A DNA stretch of 64,000 bases from Glandiceps talaboti (lineage: Eukaryota; Hemichordata; Enteropneusta; Spengelidae): positions 16,932,957 through 16,996,956 of the forward strand of contig NC_135564.1 of NCBI RefSeq assembly GCF_964340395.1, given 5' to 3'. Of the stretch, positions 35,380-47,300 are shown one piece after another; the first letter of the stretch is position 1; each line of letters starts with the position of its first letter. The notes under the pieces were generated by a model that had not been told where the DNA came from, made no database searches, and was given only the letters and a program-made list of their open reading frames with translations. A program made the position numbers and the translations under genes.

Positions 35380-38300
35380 CCGACATGTCTGATGAGTGAA
35401 ACACCAAAGCATCTTTACTTTGAGATACATTTTGAAACTTCTATACATTGCATCACATTCAACATAAATGACTAATCCCCCAATTCTTTAAACACTGACT
35501 TCATCGCATAGATGTGAACTTTCCTGTTTAATCAAAACACACAAATTTAGAATGAAGGGCATTGCAAGGTGTGATTACCTTTCTTTGGTGTAGGCCTAAC
35601 AATTGGGAATGTTGGTGATGGAGCATGAGTTCTTCTGTCTGACAATTCTAGTTGACTGATTAGTTTTAATCCTTTCACATGTGAACCTTCCTCTTCTTCA
35701 ACACATTCAGGTGATGATGACGGTACAATACTTCCAGGTCTACTGTCTGCTCCAGGCAACCTATTGAGTACAGTACAACAATTGGCATGTCATATAATAT
35801 GAGTCATTCATTCTTTAAGTCATCAGTTTTAGAAAGGAGAATTATGATATGCGAGGCAACCAGTACAGTACAGAAGAGTAGAGTAACGTAGAGTTCAGTA
35901 TAGTAGAGTAGAGCAGATTAGAGTAGAGTAGAGTAGAGTAGAGTGAGTCAAGTAGAGTACAGTACAGTTCATGACAGTACAGCACAGTACAGTACAGCAC
36001 AGCACAGTATAGCAGAGTAGAGTAGAATAGAGTAGAGTAGAGTTGAGCAGAGTAGAGTACAGTCAAGTAGAGTATAGTACAGCACAGTTAATTACAGTAC
36101 AGTAAGGTACAGTACAGTACAGTACAACACATTACAGTACAGTACAATACAGTACAGAACTGTTCATAACAGTACAGTGCAGTACAGTTCATTACAGTAC
36201 AGTACAGTAAGGCATAGTACAGTACAGTACAGTACAGTATAGTATAGCAGAGTAGAGTAGAGTACAACAATTGGCATGTCATATAAGGTGATAGAATGTA
36301 TTCTTTAGTCATTTATTCGTTGGCCCTTTAAGCCAATCTGACATGCCACTGATGCACACAATTTCTAGTCATGCACCAAAATTAGGTGTTCCCCTATCTC
36401 TTACTATGTGGTGACTCACAAGAAATCACACTTTTTCTCATTTTGATTCAAAACAACTAAAGTTGGCTATCATCAGAGGGCACATTGGACCCGCTGTTCT
36501 TCAGTCATGCCATGGTGGATATGCTAACATTCCTAACACTAAAGTTATTTGTCTCCTTTATTGTGTTGGGGTTACAAAACAGGCTAGGGTACACAATATA
36601 TCATTTGGGCTTAGTGTTCTACGGTCTTGTTACAATGTACTCCGACATCTCTAACCCTAGTAATGCTAGTAGTCTCTTTTATTTTTTTCCAGAAATGTTG
36701 AAATCAGCTAAAATTAGCATAATTGTACATATGCGAAAGTATAATACAGTACTGTCATTTTGTTTGGGAACCCAGAGCGGGGACCCAGGGAGATTTTTAC
36801 CTATACTATAAGTCAGCCCACTGTTCTCAATTCTCAATAAAATCTTTATCAATATACAGGATAGTTCTTTAAGTTGCTATTTTTCTTATAAACTTGTTTC
36901 CCCAAGAAGTCCAGGGAGGGCTGACCCTCATGGGTTCAGTGCTATTTACCTACACAAATAATTGTGTAGTGATACTCTTTCTTACCTTGGTGTACTGTCT
37001 GATGTGGGTGGTGGTGTTGGCAATGATGGGGGTATGTCAATATGACTAAGCTGTGGATTTACTGCCTTGGTGATGGTTCTCTGATGAGTGCTCAGCTCCC
37101 TCATCACTTCATCCGCTGTTGTCATGGTGATATCTGTTCCGGGAATAACAGACAATTGGTAACGTCTGGGTTCTTTGTTCGGTTCCCGGAAACCTGTACA
37201 CCAAGGACAGTGCAATAATCAAGCACACAACACGACACCACGACACCAAATTGCACTGGCACAGTTGTGACATTGACCTTTGAGATGTAATGCAAGTTTG
37301 GGAAAGTCTCTGGGGTTTTTTTTTCCATTCATACTTTTGAGTGTGCTAATGAGCGCAAGACACAGCAACACAGCTGACATCACTTTGATATTTTCGACAA
37401 ATTTTTGGATATCGATGTTCTCAACATTGTTACCACTTGAATGTCTGACAGCATTAATCAAATCAAGCCTTGATGTTCTTAAATTTGTTATATTTTAGAG
37501 ATCAAATCTGAATTTCAAGTGTTCCCTGCTGCACATATGGTCAAACACTACAAAAACCTTTTCTCCAGACTTCTCCATCATTAGTACATTTCACATTAGC
37601 ATGTGAATGAAATACAGCAGTCATTCAAAATATTGAAAATAGTCTGCTTAAACATCTCTGAAACAATAATTTTCATAACTGACTGACCAAAAATCGCCAT
37701 TTTCATACCTATTGTTATCTCAGTAGGTTGATAGTTCAAAATTCACTCAATGGCATGAATATACCTACCAGTGCATCTACACCAGATAACACTGAAATAC
37801 CTTGTTATTTGTAAAATCACAACTGTGCCAGTGAAAATTAAAAATACAAGTACAAGTACGAAGCAACTTATGAGGCATAGGAATTGAAGAAAGTAAGGAC
37901 TGCAAGGAGGACGACAATGAAAATGGTCTGCGTTTTGTTATTACACTTTTATATCAACCACAGTTGAAGATAAAATCATAAACCATACACAGTTATTCCC
38001 AAAATAGTTTCCTTTATGCAGTCAAGGAAAATACACCTGATATAAGAAGCTTTGTCACTTTGAGTTGATAGAGGACTAGTGATAAACCCTTTATAGGTGC
38101 CACTATTTTCTGACTGAATGACCAAAAAAAATAGTGGGCACAATATATGTGTACACGTACGTTCTCAAGCACAATTTATGCAAAAAATGGGAAAAAAGCG
38201 ACTTGGATTGGAATGTGTTGACTCATATTTCTGGCATGGCACAACCAATCATGTACACAAGAGTTTTGGTGATGTAGAATGACCAGTGTATATAATCCAT

Positions 38301-41300
38301 ATTTTCTGTTCAAGGACAACAACTTGGCTTGTGCATGGTATGACTGATACACGTTGTACCAGCACAAGCCACATTGCATGTGTTTGAACTGAACACATGA
38401 CTTATACCCTGGTTATTCGTACATCACGACCATGCACCTATGTCATTGGTTCTGTGGTGATTGAAATACAATCAAAATATTCAGAATTGCCACTATTTTC
38501 CCACTTCTTCTACGTAAATTAAGCTTATCCAGATATATCATATTGTTCTACAGTATTTTTTTTCGTTCAGAGAAAAAAAAAATGAATAGTTTTTGTTACA
38601 CTTGTCATCAACTCATAGTAACAACACCTGATTTATCACTTATATTTTCCTCAGCTGAATGAAGTAAAATGTTGGGGAATAAATGTGAAATTACAACTTG
38701 AAAGCAGAGCAGCTGTAGCATTAGTATCAGTGTGTTGTTTTTTGTGTTGTTATACGTGGAACATACTTAGTTCTTCAGCTTGCTAAAGCATTTCTGAGGT
38801 TCTTGTGATCAAGGTTTACTCATATTTACAACCTACATCATATTTTCATCAATTCATTCAAAGTTGTAAACATCAACAGAAATAAAGTACTAGCATTCGA
38901 ACATTTTCAACTTTTCCTGTCACCAATATATTTAATACCGTTACGTTATTGACAATATACGTAATATAGCTTTTCAGATTTGTGACTAGGTTGATTGTAA
39001 CCAGACTAAATTTACAAAGTATACAGCTACTGTGCATTTCAATACTATTACGGCACATATACAGAGTTTTCCAACTCTGTTTAACATCTAAACTACAAGC
39101 ATAATAAGACTTACTGGACGTGTCGTGACTTGGGTCCATTGAAGATACCCCCAGTCTCTTCCTCTGTGATAGCTCCGAGGGATGTGCATGTCCGTTGACC
39201 AATGGTACTGTTATCTTGTCTGGTGGTGATGGTGGAAGTGATGCTGGTGGTGTTGGTGGATTTGTCAGCGGTGCTGGTGGGCCATATGGGAAATGTGAAT
39301 AATAGTCAGGAATTCCTTCTATGATAGCTTTGCCATACTGACCCTGCAGCTGATTTTCACCAGATAGAGTACCGCTTCCGAGGACAGGACACAAGGAGAA
39401 ATTGATACCCACTTCCGGTTCACATAACTGTAACAATGGTAAACGTTTGATTGCATTCAATAGTGACTTAGAGTCATCAAACATTCCATCATCATCCTCC
39501 AAAGATCTTTTCTTCTTTGACTTTTCAAAGGCTTTGTGTTTTGTCACTTTCTTTTTCTTCTTCTGCAAAACCGGCACTGGTGCTTCCGGCTGTTCCTTCT
39601 CCTTACCGAATTCTTGCCGGCTTATTTCCATGAGAATATCTCTATCAGACATACCGGCTTTCAGTTTCTTGGCTATCCAGTCTGTATCACTTTTAGGTTT
39701 AACGTAAGGTAACTTATCAAGCTCCTCTAACTGTTTCTGTTGTTCCGGTGTCAACACCAAGTTTGTAATATCGTCTTCCTCCTCTCCCTTGGTTACTGGT
39801 TTTTCAAGTTTCTGACCCTTGGTGTCAATGTTTGGTACGTTCTGTGCATCTGTTGCTGTTGTTGAAGCTGGGGTTGCTGTAGAGGTCGTAGTAACTGCAC
39901 TCGTCTGTGGTGTTGGAACATCCTTGCTGGTACCTGCTGGTGCCATCCCTGGTAGAGCACCATGTGGTGGTGCTGGACCCCCTTGATATATAGCCGGACC
40001 CTGCAGAAGTTGTTTCAGTAACAGATTCTGTAGTGGTTTAGCGTCTTTCTTTGTGTCACTTTTACTACTGTCATCTTTACTATGATTACTGTCATCCTTT
40101 ACAGAATCACTTTGTACCGACTGATTGTCTGATAGTTCTAGTTCTGATTTAGCAACCTCGGGGGGTGTTCCTTGGGATAGAATATTTTCTACTTTACTTA
40201 GAGTAGGTTCAACTGCAGATGAACCTGTATGATTGTCATTTGCAAGTATCTGATTCATAGGAGGTTTCAAACTTGGCGCATCATTTGGCATAGCAACGAT
40301 AGGTGTTCTGTTAAACTTCATTCCTGGAGGTGTCCGATGGCCCTCAGCTTCATCTATGTGACATAAAGGTCTCGTGTTTCCAAAGTCTATTGCATCTGTT
40401 GGCATTGGTGTTGCTGGAGGCATATCATATGGATCTACAACTTCTTTCTTTTTCCGCCTAACTCGCTTCTTTTTGGGTTTTTCTATTGGTGGGCACATAT
40501 CAACACCTGGATAACTGGGTGGCACTGGGAATACTCCCTCCTGGTTCATCTGTGGGAAGTTTCCAAATGGTGGCCTTGGACCATGCATAGGAGGAATAGC
40601 TCCACCTTGTTGAGGCATCGGTCCAGGTGGCGACATCATAAGCCCTGGCTGATTTTGAGGTGTTGGAAAGGGTCCTCTTGTTGGAGGAAACTGTTGTTGA
40701 TTCAGTATTTGTTGTTGCGGTGGTGGTGGTGGTGGTGGTTGGGGTTGAGGTCCACCTTGCGGGAAGGGAAGCGAAAGTTCATTGAAAAATGGCATTTCAA
40801 TTATGTGTTTTCTCTGATCATCAGTGTCTATGATCTGTTCCTGTATTTCCATTCTTTGCACAGCACGTACATGATCGACTTGCTTCAATATTTGCAACCT
40901 CTGGTTTTCTTGTTCTCGGAGTCTTTGTATCCTCTCCCTCCTTTCCCTCTGTTGAAATTGATCACTGAATGGATTGTTATCATCCTGGGTAATCTGCACT
41001 TGTGGATGAGGTGCTTGGTGAGGTGGTGGTGGTGGTGGTGGTGGAGGTGGAGGGGGAGGAAGTGGTGGCGGTGACTGCATTTGTGCATTAGGACCAATAG
41101 GGGGTTGTGGCACTCCTGCTGCTGGGCCAGGAAACCTTGCCATACCTCCATCCTGTGGGAACTGTCCTTGTCCTTGCATTGGAGGTTTAATCATTTGAAA
41201 TTGCTGCATCCTTTCTTGCTGTTTCATGCGATGTTCTTGTATAAGGAGAGCATGTTGCCTTTGCTGCTTTCTAATCTGTTCCAACTGTTTCTGAGTACTG

Positions 41301-44300
41301 GTATGCTGTTGTGTAATGGCTTCTAATTCTTGTTCATCATTTTCAGAGAAAGGTCTGTCATTCTTCTTACTTGCTCTTTGTCTAGCTGCTAATGATTTCT
41401 TCTTCTTGCGCTGTTTTGCAACCTCTGCTTCTAAAAACTTCTGTTGCATGTTAAGGAGTTGTTGATGCTGGAAGAGCCATTCCTCGTACTGTGGTTGTTG
41501 CTGTCGATCTGCATCTGTCGGTTGGATAGGACCTGGTGGGTGCATCATTCCCGGTGTTGAAGGTCCAACTCCTGGACTTGGCACCAGAGTGGGGCCGCTA
41601 GGACCAGGACTTGGCATACCTAAAGGTGAAGGTACCATTCCTTGTATTCCCGGCATTCCTCTTGGTGACTGCACTCCTGTAGTTGGACTTGGCATTCCGA
41701 TTGGGGAAGGTCCACCACTTGCCTGATTCGGTGTGTGGATGCTACCTAATGGAGAAGGTATTCCAGGTCCAGGACTCTGAACGTTCATTGGTGAAGGTGT
41801 ACTGAATGGTGGATTTGACATGGCTGCACCTGGCTGCATTGGATTTATTCCTACTGGAGAGTGCATACCACCTGCTGGAGGTGGTACACCTGGGCTCCTT
41901 ATACCAACAATTTGCTTGGGTGAAAACCCAAATCGGGGTGGCCCACCTTGTGGTACCATTTGATTAGCTGGCATCCCATCTTCTCCCATTGGTGGTATGG
42001 GTGGTCTATCACCTGGTAAGTTTGGTCGAATGCCAGGAAACTGATTAGATGGAAGAGTACCCGATGTTCCGCTTAGTTGATCACCCTTGAAGTTCTGACC
42101 TGGGAATCTAGTTTGACCAACCATTCCACTGAAACCTGTAGGCGTCATTGGTGTGGTTGGGAATTGTGGTGGTATTGTTTGTGAATGTGATTGCTGCTGG
42201 AGGTTTTCCTGATGTTGTCTGGTCATTGCCTTCAGAAGTTGAGCATGAGGGCCTGGCGTACCTTCCGTTTCTGTAAATAAATGATACATATATTAGAATA
42301 AATAAAATATGGAAGCCCTGTTTGATAATGTACATAGGCAGTCTTGTACAATTTCTGTACAAACTATTCATTTTTAGCATGCATGAGGTGTGACAGCACG
42401 TCAAATACTTATGGTATGATGTGCAGTTTCACACAAAATGTGAAATTTCTATTGGGAATTTATATCCATGCAACAAATTAATTATTATAGGTGTACTTTC
42501 AATATATAATATCTTGTCTGTCCAGAACATGTGAAGATATATCAGTTGTATTGTTGTTTTTACCTAATTTTGTTATGGCATGAAATCTTTCCTTAGCTCA
42601 CTTTGATCAGGCAAACACACTGGTGTTTTTTGTGGGTAAATTAGCCTAATCACTCTTGCCATACTAACCTTTGCTAGCAAACAACTTGGCTTCCCTCTGG
42701 AGCTTTTCAAAATCAATATCATTCAGAAATTGGTCACTTTGAGGGTGTCTCATTGGTGGTACACTGGCAGCTGATGCTGCTGCAGGCGTAGGTGCTGCTG
42801 CTGCTGCTGGTGCTGCTGGTGCTGGTTGTTGCTGTTGTTGGTGCATCTGTTCCATTTTCTCCTTCTCAAGAAGATCTTGCAGTAGCAGAGGTTGTTCCTC
42901 CAATAGAAGATGCTGGTGTCTTCTTGCTGCCTGTACTGATGCTGAGGATGAAGTGGAGGATGAAGAAGATGATGATGATAGAGAATGCTGCAAGTTCGAA
43001 GTAACTGTTGAGTTGCCAGTTGTTGATACAGCACTGGCTAATCCTGCTTTGAACAGATCACTGATATTGGTTGGCAGAGTAGTAGGGACTGGGATACCTT
43101 GGTTGCTGGCTGAAGTACTGGCACTGTTACTGTTATTACTGAGAACTGGTGATGCAGGTGTTGGTGTGTTAGCAGTTTGAGTAGGTGTACCAGCACCGCT
43201 ACTGGTAGGAGGTACAGGTGTGTTGGCGCCACTGTTTTGGCCTTGTTGTGGTGGTGAACAGGATGTTTTCTCATCTGGTTTGTCATGCTCCCCACAACCT
43301 TCTGGTTTCCCACAGTGTGATGATGTTGGTGCCAAACCTGGCTCGTCTTTTATTTTTACAGACAGTAATGGACTTATTGACTGACCATCCCGTGATGCAT
43401 CTTGCACTTTGTCTGGTGTTGAACTATCTTTACCTTGCTCTATTTTAACTTGGGTTGTTTCTCCTGGAGATTTCTCTCCACATCCTGATCCATTCTTGCA
43501 TTTTTCAGACTTGTCCTTTTCCCTACAGTTGTTATCATCTTTTTCACCACAGCCATTACCATCACAACCAGTACTGTCTTTCTCTCCACATCCATTGCCA
43601 TCACAACCTGGATTTTCTTTCTCTCCACAGGCGTTGCCATCACATCCAGGAGTATCCTTTTCTCCGCATCCATTGCCATCGCAACCATTTCCATCTTTTT
43701 CTCCACAGCCTTTCGAGTCATTTTCTCCACATCCCTCTTTTTCTCCACATCCACTGCCACTGCAGCCTTTGCTATCTTTTTCACCACATTCTGTGCTGTC
43801 TTTTTCCCCACATCTGTTGCCATCACAAGCTTTCTTGTCTTTCTCTCCACAGCCTTCCTTTTCCCCACATCCGTTGCCATCACATTCAGAACCGTCTTTT
43901 TCTCCACAGCCTTCCTTTTCCCCACATCCTTCTTTTTCCCCACATCCTTCTTTCTCTCCACAACCCTCTTTTTCCCCACAGCCCTCTTTTTCTCCACATC
44001 CACTACTACTACTACAACCGGTAGCATCCTTTTCACCACATCCGTTGCCGTCACAACCACTGCCATCTTTCTCTCCACATCCTTCTTTCTCTCCACAGCC
44101 CTCTTTTTCCCCACAACCCTCCTTTTCTCCACACCCATTACCACTGCAACCAGTGCCTTCTTTCTCACCAGACCCTTTCTCATCTTCTTCCTTGCAGTGA
44201 CTGCTGCTTCCATCTCCACATCCAGATTGACTTTTCTCTTTGCATCCAGGTTCATCCTCCCCACATCCATGCCCATCCACACATTTTTTGCCATCTTTGT

Positions 44301-47300
44301 TATCGCATCCTTTTTCATTTGAGCCACATCCTTTGCTGTCTTTCTCTTCACAGTCTTTGCTGTTCTTTGTTTCATCACAGTTATCATCTTTATCCTTGCT
44401 GCTGGAACCATCTTTCTCATCATAACCAGACTTCTTCATCTCATCTTGTTCATCTTTAGGCTGTTCACTTTCATTCTTCTGTAAGTCAGATGTCGAAGGT
44501 GTTTTATCAGTTTCTTGTTTTATTTCAAATTTTTGTGGCTCTACCTTCTTCTCTTGTACACTTTGCTTAGTCTCTTGATTGGCTCCTGTAACAACCTCTG
44601 ATTTCACATCAGTTTCCTTGTGTTCATGGTCTTCGCTGAGTCCAAGATCTTTGAATAACTGCTGATTAGCCTCTGAATGTCGGTTAGTGTCTAATTCTGG
44701 ATCTGCATATTCAAGGATGTTGAATTCTCCATCTTTAAAAAGATCATCATCCAATGGTGGCTCACCGTGAGGATTATTCTCAAAGTCGTCATGAGAACTT
44801 GGGAATCCATCCTGAGAAGATTGATGAAAACTTGAATCTTGACTACCTTGCATGCCGGTCTGTTGGTGATGTTGATTTTGTTGCTGTTGGGCTTGACTGA
44901 AATGGGATCGTTGCTGCACACCAAATGTTTCACTCGCCATAGTACTTTGTCCTGGAATATTTGAAAATGCTGAGGCACCAGCCGCTGATGTAGGTGGAAA
45001 TGGTGGATGTGGTTGTGACTGATCTTTAGGAATAAATCTTTGTCTTGGTCGCCCGTCCATGAAACCAGGGTGATTTTGTGGTGGTTGCATCTGTGGTGAA
45101 AACTGGGTTCTTGTTTGTTTCACAAGGTGATCATATGGATCGAGAGGATTCACATCATCCTGGGGGTGAGCCATCCTCGTTGGAGGCATCTGTGGAGGTG
45201 TTGGAGGTGGCTGTGGCAAACGCTGTTGAAGTCTTTCTTGTACCAAAGCCATCTGCGGGTTCCTTGGTCTTCCACCTTGGAACTGACCAGGATGTGTGGG
45301 GCCCTGTGGTGTTCCTTGTTCATGGCGTTTCAGTTCAATAAATTGATTTGGGTGTCTTGGTGGAGGAAATGGACTAGGCTGCCTCCACTGAGGTGGCCTC
45401 ATTCCTTGTTCCGGATGCATGTCTGGAAATTGCTCTGTCCACTGTGGCCTTGGCATTGGTTGATTTTGCTCATTACTAAATGGAAGTCGTTGCCCAAATC
45501 GTGGCCTATTCATATCACCTGGGAAAGGTGGTCTCTGCTGGCCTGGTAGATGCGGCCTATGGTCTTGAATAAACGGTTCTCTGGGTATTGGGAACTGATG
45601 CCTCTGTTCAGCAAAATGCGGCCCACTGGGATAGGGTGGAGGTGGTTGTGATGGAGGTTGTTCCTGTGGTGGCCAGTGCCTAAGAGGCATATTGGCCTGC
45701 TGATCCCTCAACATTTGTTCCTGTTGCTCCTGCTCTTGTCTCCGTCGTCTTCTTTGCTCTTGTTGTTTTACTAGGAGTTCCCTTAGTTGTGCTTTTGGAA
45801 ATTCTCCAACTGCAACCTGATCAGGTAAAGCTGCTAGTGAAAAGCGTTCAGGTACCGGAAACCGAGTATCAAGTGATTGAGATGTAGGTGGTGGTATTAC
45901 ATTCTGATTGTCAAGTTGTGCTCTTTGTTGTGCCTGCTGCATCATCTGCTGCATTTGCTCTAGGGCTGGTTGTTGTTGTTGTTGCTGCTGTGGCAGTGGC
46001 AGTGGCAGCGGTTGTTGTTGTTGCTGCTGCGGCGGCTGCTGAGGTAAGTGTTGCATGGGTGACTGTGGCATAGGTGATTGTGGAGGATGAGATAAACTGT
46101 CTAATGTTGGTTTCTCTTGTGGAGGCAGACTCTGAGGAGAGTCTTGTTGTGGCGATGGTTCACCTACAGAGACTGTCTGCCACGGTGAACCATGATGTGA
46201 ATTGGGTTGGGAAAGCTGTTCTTGTGGACTATGTTCTCTGCTACCAGCTGCTTCAAGTGTCCTAGCCTTCTCTTCTTCCTCTTCAATGGCACCAGGTGTT
46301 CCAGGTTTTGATGGTGACTGGTCACCTTCTCGTAGTTTCTTTTTGTTTTGCCTTACAACTACTGAAATAAAAATAAAAGCACTCCATTAGTATTAGTGTC
46401 TGTGCAAACTACACAAAATCAGTCTGTTTGTAAATACCCAAGCATCACTATCAAACTTACATTTTTGACACCAAAAGCCTTCATTTTCACAAATAATGCC
46501 TCATGCCTATTTCACCAATATTGCCACCTAGTGGTCAGCTCTACCAATGGAATGTCATTCTGATGAGGATCGTTGACCACACTAGATTGTAATGTAAGCT
46601 CAGTGCTTCCTTTTTGCAAATATTGCCCCATAACTATTTCACCAATACTGCCATCCAGTGGTCAACTGTAACTATGGAATTTGTTGTTCTGATGACGATC
46701 ATTGACCAGACAGATTATATGTGCAATGCTATTTACTAAATTGAATGTGTTAAACCCTTTGTCATTCATTTCACCAATACTGTTGTTGACCCTGCAGTCG
46801 CTGTATTGCTATCAAATCTGTGTAAACTATTCTGCAAACTCATGTAATTAGGAAAGATGAATAAAATTTAAGTAATACCTGCTGTGTTTGTTTTCTGGTC
46901 CATCTGTTGCTGTTGTTGTTGCTGTCTCATCTGTTGTAACAACTTCCACTGCCGTTCCTGTTCTTGCTCTCGCAACATTTTCTGCTCTTTCAAAATCTTC
47001 TGTTGATCTTTCTTGGACAAATTCCCGGGTCTAGTCATTGGCATACCAGCTCCATATCCTGGTGGAGGTGGCGGTGGTGGAGGCATTGACATGCTATCCA
47101 CAGCTCCTACTACACGGGATCCTGGCATTCCTGGTGCCCTTGGCCCAGGTAACATCTGTTGATGACCTGGTAACTGTCCAAACCCTTGCATCTGACCGGC
47201 TGGTCCAGGGATCTGTCCTTGCATAGTACCAAGGTTTTGTAATTGACCAGGTCCATGACCCTGCATAACAGGCCTAGGTATCTGATTTTGTCCCATCTGA

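Noticed and set aside
35842-36312. Frames of Tyr/Ser/Thr/Leu/Cys repeats
   Set aside because: Pentamer AGTAC/AGTAG array in an intron.
36463-36811. 108-codon plus-strand frame with hydrophobic segments
   Set aside because: Lies within a KMT2 intron and overlaps a dispersed repeat also found at 53.5-53.9 kb; no splice or family support.
38873-39114. C-terminal 80 codons of the long KMT2 open frame
   Set aside because: Beyond a consensus donor (TCCA|GTAAGT) whose phase matches the next exon; treated as intron.
43409-44200. Plus-strand 263-codon frame (S/P/H-rich) as an antisense gene
   Set aside because: It mirrors the stop-free coding repeat of KMT2 exactly and has no conserved features or splice context of its own.
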